From the NCBI GenBank assembly GCA_934646005.1, contig CAKUED010000024.1:1-42122 (forward strand): a stretch of 42,122 nt of DNA. Direction: 5' to 3'. This DNA comes from an uncultured Oscillospiraceae bacterium (GTDB lineage: Bacteria; Bacillota; Clostridia; Oscillospirales; Oscillospiraceae). Position numbers and translations under genes: made by a program. Numbering within the stretch: the stretch's first letter is position 1; each line of letters opens with the position of its first letter. Of the stretch, positions 16,460 through 23,804 are shown piece by piece. A model generated the notes under the pieces. The model was given only the letters and a program-made list of their open reading frames with translations, searched no databases and was not told the origin of the DNA.

Positions 16460-16480
16460 AAAAAAGCCTTGTGGGCTTCT
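16460..16480 (-). terminator. Possible leader terminator (attenuator) of the ChvE-MmsAB operon
   Basis: On the minus strand, AAGCC-N5-GGCTT followed by a run of T's (AAGCC at 16474-16478, six consecutive A's on the plus strand at 16460-16465), weakly extended by G-U and A-U pairs. It lies about 40-60 nt after the predicted start of transcription. The 5-bp core is short, so efficiency is doubtful. Confidence 0.35.
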
Positions 16481-16525
16481 CTGACCGGCAGAATCACTAA
16501 AACAGTAAAGCTAACCTATGCGTTC

Positions 16526-16554
16526 AGTTTAAGCGCAGTTTGCCCGATTGTCAA
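16526..16554 (-). promoter_or_regulatory. Promoter of the ChvE-MmsAB operon
   Basis: On the minus strand, a perfect -35 TTGACA (16549-16554), a 17-bp spacer, and -10 TAAACT (16526-16531). Transcription would begin near 16519, giving a leader of about 290 nt before the ATG at 16226. Confidence 0.75.
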
Positions 16555-16701
16555 GAATTTTCAGTAACCTTCTGCTTTTCAAACTGAATTTTGTGTAAAC
16601 TATCCAAAATAAAAGCACTAAACCTGCCAATTTTCAACGAGACAATGTTGCGGACAATCTTGCGATTTAGTAAGTTTTCAGCCACTGCGCTAAAATAAAG
16701 A

Positions 16702-16728
16702 AAGGAGGCAGCCTGCGGCTGCCTCCTT
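16702..16728 (-). terminator. Terminator of the rpiR-cmk-ispH operon
   Basis: Perfect 12-bp stem (16702-16713 and 16717-16728) with a 3-nt loop, starting 11 bp after the ispH-S1 stop codon. On the minus strand it is followed by a T-rich tract (TTTCTTTATTTT, partly in the stem base). This is a clear intrinsic terminator. Confidence 0.9.
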
Positions 16729-16739
16729 GAAAATAGCGA

Positions 16740-18704
16740 TTATTCGGCATCTTCCTCGACCGGCTCTTCGTCCGCAGACGGGGCGAGCAGGGCGCGGATG
16801 GACAGAGAGATACGCTTGTGCTCCTCGTCGATGTCGATGATCTTCGCTTCGACTTCCTGACCCTCGGACAGCACGTCCTCGGGCTTGCCGATGCGGCGGT
16901 CAGCGATCTGGGAGATGTGGATCAGACCGTCAACGCCGGGGATGATCTCGGCAAACGCGCCGAAGGTCATGAGCTTGACGACCTTGACCTTCACAACGTC
17001 GCCAACGTGATAGTTGGTGGTGAAGATCTTCCAGGGGTTGGTGTCCTCGGTCTTGTAGCCGAGAGAGATCTTCTTCTTTTCCGGGTCAAAGGACAGCACG
17101 AACACATCGACCTCGTCGCCGACCTTGACGACCTCGGACGGATTCTTGATGCGGTTCCAGGACAGCTCGGAAACATGGACCATGCCGTCCACGCCGCCGA
17201 TGTCCACAAACGCGCCGTAGGACGTGAGGGACTTGACAACGCCATGATAGTGCTTGCCGACCTCGATCTCGCTCCAGATCTTCTCCTGAGCTGCCTTGCG
17301 CTGCTCAGAGGCGACGGCACGGATCGAGCCGACCACACGGTGACGCGCGCGGTTGACCTCGGTCAGGCGGAGCTGGACGGTCTTCTTGACCAGCTCGCCC
17401 AGATCGCCGCCCTTGGGAACGCCGGTCTGCGAGGCGGGCACGAACACACGGATGCCCTTGACATTGACGACAACGCCGCCCTTGTTCTCTTCGGTGACAA
17501 CGCCTTCAAACACGTCCTTGGATTCGACCGCGTTCTCGATCTCTTCCCAAGCCTTGCCGGCTTCCAGACGCTTCTTGGACAGGCGGACGACGCCTTCGCC
17601 GTCGTTGACGTGCACGACAACAGCCTCGACCTCGTCGCCGACCTTGACCAGATCCTCGATCTTGGCGTTGGGGTCGGACGAGAAGTCTTCGATCGGGATG
17701 TAAGCGGTGTGCTTCGTGCCCAGATCGACTTCGATCTCCGTAGAGCCGATCGCCATGACGGTGCCCGTGACCTTATCTCCATTATTTAAAGTTTTGAGGG
17801 ACTGCTCGAGAAGCTCGGCAAAATTCTCCTCCATTGCAGTTTCAACCTTGATTTCTTCGCTCATTTTTTTGTTTACCTCCTTAATTATCCACGCCGGTGT
17901 GGACGCACCCGCGGTGATGCCAACAGTATTCGCGTTTTGGAAGAGATGCAGGTCCAGTTCCTCCGCATGATCGACCAGCGACACACTGCTGCAATATTGT
18001 TTGCAGATCATGGCAAGCCGCCCGGTGTTGGAGCTTCTGGCGTCACCTACGACGACCATGGCGTCGCTCCGCTGAGCGAGCGCGGTCGCTTCTTTTTGAC
18101 GCATTTCCGTAGCTTTGCATATTGTATCAAAGATTTCGCAATTTGTACACACTTTTTTTGCGATTTCGCAGCAAGTTTTCCACAAAATCTGCGTGCTGGT
18201 CGTCTGGCAGACCATGCGCATCGGAAGATTTTTCCGATTTTCGTCCGCGTCGAGCCAATTTTGCAGCTCTTCGGGGGTCTCGAAGATCACGGGATGCTCA
18301 CACCAGCCCGCGATGGCGAGCACCTCGGGGTGCGTGCGCGTGCCGATGATGACGGGCTGCTGCCCGTTTTTGGCGGCTTCGGAGATGATCTTGTGTATCT
18401 TTTTGACAAACGGGCAGGTCGCGTCCACGATGCGTGCGCCGGTCGCCTGTAAGCGCTCATACTCCGCGCGCGACACGCCGTGGGAGCGGATGACGACGCA
18501 CTCCCCTGCCTGCGCCTGTTCGGGAGCTGACAGCTCGCGCACGCCGAGCGCTTCAAAATGCGCAACCACATGGCGGTTGTGGATGATCGGACCGAGCGTG
18601 GCAACGCGCCCGCCAGCCTTGACCGCTTCCTCCACCAGCTCGACCGCGCGGCTGACGCCAAAGCAGAATCCCGCCGTTTCGGCGACGATGACGGTGCGCG
18701 CCAT
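16740..18704 (-). CDS. ispH: Bifunctional 4-hydroxy-3-methylbut-2-enyl diphosphate reductase / ribosomal protein S1-like fusion
   Basis: 654-residue fusion. Residues 1 to about 282 are IspH (LytB), the [4Fe-4S] enzyme that makes IPP and DMAPP in the last step of the MEP pathway. Its conserved cysteines are visible in AGFCFG (C14), VDATCPFV (about 98) and DTICKATEMRQ, with SSNT and TAGASTP near its end. From about 305 onward are four S1 RNA-binding repeats (starting near GDKVTGTVMAIG, SKDVFEGVVTEE, GKHYHGVVKSLTSYGAFVDIGG, and GDVVKVKVVKLMTFGAF). A short acidic tail ends the protein. This fusion is known in Clostridia, where it probably stands in for RpsA. The start overlaps the cmk stop by 1 bp (TAATG). 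The coupling of cmk to S1 resembles the cmk-rpsA pair of other bacteria. Confidence 0.96.
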   Translation of the reverse strand: MARTVIVAETAGFCFGVSRAVELVEEAVKAGGRVATLGPIIHNRHVVAHFEALGVRELSAPEQAQAGECVVIRSHGVSRAEYERLQATGARIVDATCPFVKKIHKIISEAAKNGQQPVIIGTRTHPEVLAIAGWCEHPVIFETPEELQNWLDADENRKNLPMRMVCQTTSTQILWKTCCEIAKKVCTNCEIFDTICKATEMRQKEATALAQRSDAMVVVGDARSSNTGRLAMICKQYCSSVSLVDHAEELDLHLFQNANTVGITAGASTPAWIIKEVNKKMSEEIKVETAMEENFAELLEQSLKTLNNGDKVTGTVMAIGSTEIEVDLGTKHTAYIPIEDFSSDPNAKIEDLVKVGDEVEAVVVHVNDGEGVVRLSKKRLEAGKAWEEIENAVESKDVFEGVVTEENKGGVVVNVKGIRVFVPASQTGVPKGGDLGELVKKTVQLRLTEVNRARHRVVGSIRAVASEQRKAAQEKIWSEIEVGKHYHGVVKSLTSYGAFVDIGGVDGMVHVSELSWNRIKNPSEVVKVGDEVDVFVLSFDPEKKKISLGYKTEDTNPWKIFTTNYHVGDVVKVKVVKLMTFGAFAEIIPGVDGLIHISQIADRRIGKPEDVLSEGQEVEAKIIDIDEEHKRISLSIRALLAPSADEEPVEEDAE

Positions 18705-19384
18705 TATGCCAGCTTCTCCCGGATGATCTCCAGAATGCGCTGCGCCGACTGCTCCACATCGAGCTCCGACGTGTCGAGCAGCACCGCGTCGCGCGCGGGT
18801 TTGAGCGGTGCACAGGCGCGGGTGGAATCCTGCTTGTCGCGCTTCTGCATCTCATCCAGCACCTTGGCGAGCGTCGTCTGTTCGCCCTTCTGCGTCAGCT
18901 CCAGATACCGCCGCTGCGCGCGCTGCTCCGCCGAGGCGGTGAGGAAGATTTTCACGTCCGCGTCCGGCAGCACGACCGTGCCGATGTCGCGCCCGTCCAT
19001 GACCACGCTATTCTCACGCGCGAGCTGACGCTGCATATCCAGCAGAAACGCCCGCACGACCGGCAGTGACGAAACGCCGGAGGCATAGCGCGACATTTCG
19101 GGCGTGCGCAGCTCGTCCGTCACGTCCTTGCCGTTCAGGATCATGTGCTGCACGCCGTCCGGCTGGTGCTCGATCTGGATATTCACATCGTCCAGCAGCC
19201 GTGTCACGCCGTCCACGTCCTTCGGACCGATACCGTACAGCCACATATGATAGCCGACCGTGCGATAGATCGCGCCGGTATCGACATACAAAATGCCAAG
19301 CTCCCGCGCCACGCGGCGCGCCATGGTGCTTTTGCCCGCGCCGGCAGGACCGTCGATGGCAACGCTGAATCTCGATTTTTTCAT
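18704..19384 (-). CDS. cmk: Cytidylate kinase
   Basis: 226-residue (d)CMP kinase, which phosphorylates CMP and dCMP to diphosphates with ATP. The P-loop GPAGAGKST lies at about residues 11-19. Family blocks LYVDTGAIYRTV, VSSLPVVRAFLLDMQR, VVMDGRDIGTVVLPDADVKIFLTA and RDKQDSTR are all present. The ATG at 19384 is chosen because AGGAGGAA lies 5 bp upstream and it gives the normal N-terminus; an in-frame upstream start at 19444 would overlap the flavoprotein gene by 64 bp. The start overlaps the flavoprotein stop by 4 bp, and its own stop overlaps the ispH start. It is co-transcribed with the ispH-S1 fusion. Confidence 0.96.
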   Translation of the reverse strand: MKKSRFSVAIDGPAGAGKSTMARRVARELGILYVDTGAIYRTVGYHMWLYGIGPKDVDGVTRLLDDVNIQIEHQPDGVQHMILNGKDVTDELRTPEMSRYASGVSSLPVVRAFLLDMQRQLARENSVVMDGRDIGTVVLPDADVKIFLTASAEQRAQRRYLELTQKGEQTTLAKVLDEMQKRDKQDSTRACAPLKPARDAVLLDTSELDVEQSAQRILEIIREKLA

Positions 19385-20637
19385 ACTGCTTCCTCCTGAA
19401 GCTGCTCCGCCGCCGCCAGCGCCGCTGCGCGCGCGGTGGACCATGCGATCTGCAAATTAAAGCCGCCCGTGTAGGCGTCCACATCCAGAATCTCGCCCGC
19501 AAAATAGAGCCCCGTGACGAGCTTGGAGCGCATCGTGCCCGGCTCGACCTCCGACACCTTCACGCCTCCGGAGGTAACGATCGCCTCCTCCACGGGCGCT
19601 TTGCAGGCGATCTCAATGGTAAAATCCTTGAACACCTGCAAAAGCTGCCGCCGCTGCTCGCGCGTGACGGCGTTGACCTTCTGATCGGGTGCGATGCCGC
19701 TGCGGCGGATCACGACCGGGATCATCAGCCGCGGCAGCAGCGCGCCGAGGACGTTGTCAAAATCGCGGTTGGGATTTTCGGAAAATTCCCGCAGCAGCCG
19801 CGCGTCGAGCGTTGGCTCGTCCAGCGCCGGTTTGAGGTCAATGTGCAGCGTGTACGCCTCGCCGTCCTTCATATGCGCGCTCGCGCTGAGGACAACAGGA
19901 CCTGACACGCCGAAATGCGTAAATAACAGCTCGCCAAAGTCGGTGAACACGGACTTTTTGCGTCCGTTTTCCAGCCGGACGGCGATGTTTCGCAGCGAAA
20001 GCCCCTGCATCTGCGCGCAGTCGTGCCCTTTTTCGACCAGCGGGACGAGCGACCCGGTGGGCGGCACGATGGTGTGCCCCAGCGCCTGCGCCATGCGGTA
20101 GCCGTCGCCGGTCGAGCCGGTGAGCGGATAGGAGCAGCCGCCGGCGGCAAGGATGACCGCGCGCGCCGCGATGTCTCCGGCATCGGTCCTTACGCCCGTT
20201 ACCGCGCCGTTTTCCGTCAGAATTTCTTCCGCGCGGCAGTGCTTTATCTGCACGCCGCCCGCGCGAAGATACGCGCGCAGCGCGTCAATGACGCTGGCGG
20301 AGCGGTCGGACTGCGGAAACACCCGCGCGCCGCGCTCGGTTTTGAGCGGACAGCCGAGGCGTTCCAGCAGCTCCATCATGCTGCTCGGCGGGAAGGCGTA
20401 AATGCTGCTGTACAGAAAGCGCGGATTGCGCGGAACGTTTTTGAAAAAATCCTCCGGCGGGCAGTTGTTCGTGACGTTGCAGCGCCCCTTGCCGGTGATG
20501 TAGAGCTTTTTGCCCAGGCGGTCGTTCGGCTCGAGCAGCAGGACGTGCGCGCCCTGCTCTGCCGCCGTCGCAGCGGCAAGCATCCCTGCCGCGCCGCCGC
20601 CGATGACGATCAGCTCATTCAACATATTCGTTGACAT
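19381..20637 (-). CDS. HI0933/BaiN-type NAD(P)/FAD-dependent oxidoreductase
   Basis: 418-residue flavoprotein of the HI0933/YhiN family, which includes BaiN, a flavin reductase implicated in bile-acid dehydroxylation. The N-terminal dinucleotide-binding motif is VIGGGAAGMLAAATAAEQGAHVLLLEP, followed by the family signature GKKLYITGKGRCNVTN. The C-terminus has a second FAD block (GLYFAGEILDVDAYTGGFNLQIAWSTARAAA). The ATG at 20637 has GAGG at suitable spacing and lies inside the end of the regulator gene (23-bp overlap); an ATG at 20625 is the alternative. It is translationally coupled to cmk. These proteins are common conserved genes in Clostridia, so a bile-acid role should not be assumed. 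Confidence 0.9.
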   Translation of the reverse strand: MSTNMLNELIVIGGGAAGMLAAATAAEQGAHVLLLEPNDRLGKKLYITGKGRCNVTNNCPPEDFFKNVPRNPRFLYSSIYAFPPSSMMELLERLGCPLKTERGARVFPQSDRSASVIDALRAYLRAGGVQIKHCRAEEILTENGAVTGVRTDAGDIAARAVILAAGGCSYPLTGSTGDGYRMAQALGHTIVPPTGSLVPLVEKGHDCAQMQGLSLRNIAVRLENGRKKSVFTDFGELLFTHFGVSGPVVLSASAHMKDGEAYTLHIDLKPALDEPTLDARLLREFSENPNRDFDNVLGALLPRLMIPVVIRRSGIAPDQKVNAVTREQRRQLLQVFKDFTIEIACKAPVEEAIVTSGGVKVSEVEPGTMRSKLVTGLYFAGEILDVDAYTGGFNLQIAWSTARAAALAAAEQLQEEAV

Positions 20638-21472
20638 CGTATTCCTCCCACAAACGCTCCAGATCCTGATACGTCCGCGAGAGCGACTGCTCCTGCCGGC
20701 GGCTGATCATGGCGATGAGGGCGTTCACAACGCTCATCGGTGCGACGAGCGAGTCCACGACCGACACCATGTCGCTCTTAGCGACAAGCACGCAGTCGGA
20801 CACGCGCCCCGCGGGCGCGTCTACTTTATCGGTGATGGCGGCGGTCGTTGCGCCGCGTGCGCGGGCGTATTGCAGGAGCTTGACCGTGCGCACCGAGTAG
20901 CGCGGCAGGCTGATGCCGAGCACCACATCCTCGTGCGTCACATGGATCATCTGCTCAAACATCTCGCTGGTGGACGCCGACGTAATGAGCTGCACATTAT
21001 CAAACGCGCTGCGCAGGTGAAAGTTCAGAAACACCGCGATGGCGGCGGACGAGCGCACGCCTACAATATAAATACGCCGCGCGTGCAAAATCGCGTCCAC
21101 GCACTTTTCCATCTGCTCACGGTCCAGCAGCTCCCCCGTGCGGCGCAGCGCGTCAATATCCGCCTGCAAGACCGCGCCCGCCACATCGCCCGCAATGCGG
21201 CTGTTGGAGACCTCAATGCGCTGGACGCTGGTGAGCTTGGTGCGCACAAGCGCCTGAAGCGTTTTCTGCATACTGGGGTAGCCGTCAAAGCCCAGCTCCA
21301 CGGCAAAGCGCACGACCGTCGATTCCGAAACGCCCACGGTCTTGCCCAATCGGCTGGCGGTCATGAACGCCGCCTTGTCGTAGGAATCCATAATATAGTT
21401 GGCGATGAGCTTCTGCCCCTTGGAAAAGGTGCGGAAGCGTTCCTGCAAAAGGGAAAGAATATCGTCCGACAC
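20615..21472 (-). CDS. RpiR/MurR family transcriptional regulator
   Basis: 285-residue regulator with an N-terminal RpiR-type helix-turn-helix domain (about 1-77, including MTASRLGKTVGVSESTVVRFAVELGFDGYPSMQ) and a C-terminal SIS sugar-phosphate-binding domain (about 125-260, with IYIVGVRSSAAIAVFLNFHL and GISLPRYSVRTVKLLQYARARGATTAAITD). The start is GTG at 21472, 8 bp after AGGAGG. It is the first gene of the operon with the flavoprotein, cmk and ispH-S1. A dyad overlapping the -10 box of its promoter suggests autoregulation. The effector is unknown, and it is odd for such a sugar-phosphate sensor to head a housekeeping operon. Confidence 0.93.
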   Translation of the reverse strand: MSDDILSLLQERFRTFSKGQKLIANYIMDSYDKAAFMTASRLGKTVGVSESTVVRFAVELGFDGYPSMQKTLQALVRTKLTSVQRIEVSNSRIAGDVAGAVLQADIDALRRTGELLDREQMEKCVDAILHARRIYIVGVRSSAAIAVFLNFHLRSAFDNVQLITSASTSEMFEQMIHVTHEDVVLGISLPRYSVRTVKLLQYARARGATTAAITDKVDAPAGRVSDCVLVAKSDMVSVVDSLVAPMSVVNALIAMISRRQEQSLSRTYQDLERLWEEYDVNEYVE

Positions 21473-21498
21473 GCACGATACCTCCTAAATCATCAAAT

Positions 21499-21515
21499 CC
21501 TGTTTATGATACAGG
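21499..21515. promoter_or_regulatory. Dyad CCTGT-N7-ACAGG over the rpiR promoter -10
   Basis: Inverted repeat with 5-bp arms (21499-21503, 21511-21515) whose centre contains most of the predicted -10 box. It is positioned as a repressor operator, possibly for the RpiR protein itself. Confidence 0.45.
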
Positions 21516-21534
21516 TTTCGCGGAAATTTTGCAA
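21506..21534 (-). promoter_or_regulatory. Promoter of the rpiR-flavoprotein-cmk-ispH operon
   Basis: On the minus strand, -35 TTGCAA (21529-21534), a 17-bp spacer and -10 TATCAT (21506-21511). The -35 box lies within the right arm of the 16-bp dyad that ends the preceding rluB operon, so terminator and promoter overlap. Confidence 0.6.
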
Positions 21535-21557
21535 GTAAAACTGCAAAATTTCCGCGA
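21518..21557 (-). terminator. Large dyad after rluB (probable terminator)
   Basis: Perfect 16-bp inverted repeat (21518-21533 and 21542-21557) with an 8-nt loop, starting 12 bp after the rluB stop codon. No T-run follows, but the stem and position suggest it ends the scpAB-rluB operon. It may also be a binding site, because it covers the next promoter's -35 box. Confidence 0.6.
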
Positions 21558-21568
21558 TGGGATGTCGT

Positions 21569-22273
21569 TTATTTTGTAAGAGATTCAAGCTCTTCGTCCG
21601 TTAGCTTCCGCCACGCGCCCGCGGCGAGCTGACCGAGCTTCAGATCCCCCTCCGCTACGCGCAGAAGCCTCGTCACGCGCAGTTCGGCGCGCTCGCAGAG
21701 CCTGCGGATCTGGCGGTTGCGCCCCTCGGAGATCACAAACTCCAAAAGCGCCCGGTCCTCCTGCCGCCGCACAACGCGCACCTGTGCGGGCGCGGTCGCG
21801 CGTCCGTCAATTTCGATCGGCTCGCGCAGCGACACCTCCGCGCCGTCCCGGTAGCCCGTCACCCAGACGAGATACGTTTTCGTAAAGCCCGCGCGCGGGT
21901 GCATGAGCCGGTTTGCCAGCGTGCCGTCATTCGTCATCAGCAGCAGACCCTCAGAATTGAGGTCGAGCCTGCCGATGGGATAGACGCGCGCGCCGCAGTC
22001 CTGCACCAGCTCTGCCACGGTCCTGCGCCCCTTTTCGTCGGAAAGCGTGGTGACATAGCCGCGCGGCTTGTTGAGCATAAGCACCAGGCGCGGCTGCGAA
22101 AAACGCAGGCGCTTGCCGTCCAGCTCGATCACGTCCTCGGCAGCGTCGGCACTGTCGCCCAGGTGCGCGGTGTTGCCGTTGACGCGCACGCGCCCGGCGA
22201 GGATCAGCTCCTCCGCCTTCCGCCGCGCCGCCGCGCCGCTGCGCGAGAGGAGCTTTTGCAGACGTTCTTCCAT
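21569..22273 (-). CDS. rluB: Ribosomal large-subunit pseudouridine synthase B (RluB-like)
   Basis: 234-residue RsuA/RluB-family pseudouridine synthase. It has an N-terminal S4 RNA-binding domain (MEERLQKLLSRSGAAARRKAEELILAGRVRVNG) and a catalytic domain with the active-site aspartate in the motif YPIGRLDLNSEGLLLMTNDG. The ending motif EGRNRQIRRLCE is also family-typical. RluB modifies 23S rRNA in helix 93. The ATG at 22273 follows AAAGGAAG and gives the normal S4 start, although the reading frame is open further upstream within the carboxypeptidase gene. It follows the carboxypeptidase gene by 16 bp and is the last gene of the operon. RluB rather than RsuA is likely from the Bacillota gene order (dac near rluB). 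Confidence 0.9.
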   Translation of the reverse strand: MEERLQKLLSRSGAAARRKAEELILAGRVRVNGNTAHLGDSADAAEDVIELDGKRLRFSQPRLVLMLNKPRGYVTTLSDEKGRRTVAELVQDCGARVYPIGRLDLNSEGLLLMTNDGTLANRLMHPRAGFTKTYLVWVTGYRDGAEVSLREPIEIDGRATAPAQVRVVRRQEDRALLEFVISEGRNRQIRRLCERAELRVTRLLRVAEGDLKLGQLAAGAWRKLTDEELESLTK

Positions 22274-22289
22274 AGGGCTTCCTTTCTGT

Positions 22290-23360
22290 TTACCGGCGGC
22301 GCGTTTTCGCGGCGACCGGGGTCTCATAATAAAGTGGGACGGAGCACAAAAGTTCGCCGTCCACCAGCACATCCGCCCGCCCGGCAAAGCCCGGCAGGGC
22401 GGGGGCAAAGGCATAGTGCGGCGCAAAGACGCGCACCTCCGCGCGCTCCCCTGCCGAAAGCGGCAGCGTGACGGGCGACGCGGTGCACAGCCAGACATAT
22501 TCCTGCGCGCCGCCGAACACCGGCACGCGCGTAAGACGCTCTCCAGCCCGCAGCAGCGGGCACGGCGTGTACGCTGCAAACGCAAAATCGAGCAGCGCCG
22601 CGTGGTCGCGCCAGTCGTCCGGGTCGCCGATGGTGACGCAAACGACCTCCCAGCCATCCCGCTGCGCGCTGCTGACGAGCACGCGCCCGGCTTTTTTTGT
22701 GTAGCCGGTCTTGACGCCCGTCGCGCCGGGATAGCGCCAGAGCAGCTTATTGTGATTGGTCAGCGCGCGCCCGCCCGCCGTGATGGTTTTTGTGCCGGCG
22801 ATGCGGCGAAAATCATCGTTTTTGAGCGCCGCGCACGCAAGGCGCGCAAGGTCGCGGGCGGTCGAATAGTGCGTGTCCGCATCCAGCCCATGCGGGTTTT
22901 CAAAATGCGTCCTGTCCAGACCGAGCTCCGCTGCGCGGCGGTTCATCTGTTCGGCAAACGCCGGGATGCTGCCCGCCGCCCAGATGGCGAGCGCAGCGGC
23001 GGCGTCGTTGCCGGAGCGCAGCATCATGCCATACAGCAGCGCCTCGACCGTGAGCTTCTCCCCGGCGGTCAGCGCCAGAGACGAGCCTTCGACCCCGACC
23101 GCCTCCGCCGGAACGGTGACAACGTCATGAAGGTCGCACTGTTCACAGATAATCAGCGCGGTCATGATCTTGGTCGTGCTGGCGATGAGGCTGCACGCGT
23201 CAGCGTTTTTCTCGTACAAAACGCGCCCCGTTGCGGCGTCCATCAGCACGGCGCTGCGCGCGGAGTTATCCGGCGCGGCGGCATGGCAAGCGCCGCAAAG
23301 AAGCAGCGCGGCAGCGGCGGCTGCCGCTGCCGTTTGTAAAACCGTTCGTTTCAAATCCAT
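22290..23360 (-). CDS. D-alanyl-D-alanine carboxypeptidase (S11 family)
   Basis: 356-residue penicillin-binding protein of the DacA/DacB/DacF group, which removes the terminal D-Ala of peptidoglycan stem peptides outside the membrane. A signal peptide with a polyalanine core is seen at residues 1-28. The three active-site motifs are present: S61-T-T-K64, S116-G-N118 and K217-T-G219. No obvious C-terminal amphipathic anchor is visible (it ends AAKTRRR). The start is ATG 23360, with a GTG codon just before it at 23363. No Shine-Dalgarno sequence is visible, and an 8-bp hairpin abuts the start codon. The gene lies between gerW and rluB, an arrangement seen in spore-formers, so a DacB/DacF-like sporulation role is possible. 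Confidence 0.92.
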   Translation of the reverse strand: MDLKRTVLQTAAAAAAAALLLCGACHAAAPDNSARSAVLMDAATGRVLYEKNADACSLIASTTKIMTALIICEQCDLHDVVTVPAEAVGVEGSSLALTAGEKLTVEALLYGMMLRSGNDAAAALAIWAAGSIPAFAEQMNRRAAELGLDRTHFENPHGLDADTHYSTARDLARLACAALKNDDFRRIAGTKTITAGGRALTNHNKLLWRYPGATGVKTGYTKKAGRVLVSSAQRDGWEVVCVTIGDPDDWRDHAALLDFAFAAYTPCPLLRAGERLTRVPVFGGAQEYVWLCTASPVTLPLSAGERAEVRVFAPHYAFAPALPGFAGRADVLVDGELLCSVPLYYETPVAAKTRRR

Positions 23361-23385
23361 CACCCGGCGTAGCTTTTGCCGGGTG
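23361..23385 (-). promoter_or_regulatory. Hairpin directly upstream of the carboxypeptidase start codon
   Basis: CACCCGGC (23361-23368) pairs perfectly with GCCGGGTG (23378-23385), with a 9-nt loop, ending one base before the ATG at 23360 on the transcribed strand. It occupies the space where a ribosome binding site would be, and none is seen. This could limit or regulate translation. Confidence 0.5.
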
Positions 23386-23393
23386 CGGGCGGA

Positions 23394-23804
23394 TTATTCC
23401 GCAGACGTCTCCTGCTGCTTTGCCGTCTTGCGGGAGGCGAGGAAATCGTCCGCCTTGTCGAGAATATCCGGCAGCAGCTCGATGAGGCGGTCTACCGACG
23501 TGGAGGCGGGCTCTGCAATGGGCAGCATCCGCACATTTTCGCCCCGGATGACGAGAAACGCCACCGGCGTGATGGTCACGCCCGCGCCCGCGCCGCCGCC
23601 AAAGGCATTGTCACGTCCCGCGGGGTAATTTTTGGTCGCGAAATCGCTCCCGCCGCCGCCATAGCCGATGGAGACCTTGGTCACGGGGATAATGGTCACA
23701 CCGTCCGGCGTAGTGATGGGCGCGCCGACAACGGTGTTGACGTCGATCATTTCGCGAATTTTGCTCATGGTATCGCCGAGCATTTCAGACAGAGGGTGGT
23801 TCAT
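23394..23804 (-). CDS. gerW: GerW family sporulation protein (YtfJ)
   Basis: 136-residue protein of the YtfJ/GerW family, needed in Bacillus subtilis for proper spore germination. Family features are the opening HPLSEMLGDTMSKIREMIDVNTVVGAPI, the segment TIIPVTKVSIGYGGGGSDF, and the glycine-rich FGGGAGAGVTITPVAFLVI. The ATG at 23804 is chosen because AAAGG lies about 10 bp upstream; an ATG at 23813 and a TTG at 23837 are alternatives, all overlapping the end of the ytfI-like gene. Gene order scpA-scpB-ytfI-gerW-dac is conserved in many Bacillota. It is evidence that the organism sporulates or descends from spore-formers, but does not prove it. Confidence 0.92.
   Translation of the reverse strand: MNHPLSEMLGDTMSKIREMIDVNTVVGAPITTPDGVTIIPVTKVSIGYGGGGSDFATKNYPAGRDNAFGGGAGAGVTITPVAFLVIRGENVRMLPIAEPASTSVDRLIELLPDILDKADDFLASRKTAKQQETSAE

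Larger units (their letters stand above)
16227..16739 (-). other. 513-bp gap holding the mmsABC-type operon promoter and structured leader
   Basis: No protein gene is convincing here. On the minus strand it contains, in order, the ispH-S1 terminator (16702-16728), a sigma-A promoter (16526-16554), a small terminator-like hairpin with a T-run (16460-16480), a 13-bp dyad (16444-16456), two overlapping hairpins (16355-16396), and the ribosome binding site of the ChvE-like gene. I do not recognise a known riboswitch class. Confidence 0.6.

Noticed and set aside
16135..16497. Minus-strand frame in the ChvE operon leader, considered as a leader peptide or small gene
   Set aside because: It overlaps the start of the ChvE-like gene in another frame, has no ribosome binding site at its first codon, and crosses the leader hairpins. 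Composition looks like chance.
19381..20637. Bile-acid dehydroxylation function for the BaiN-like protein
   Set aside because: No other bai genes are in the window, and HI0933-family flavoproteins are widespread in bacteria without bile-acid metabolism.
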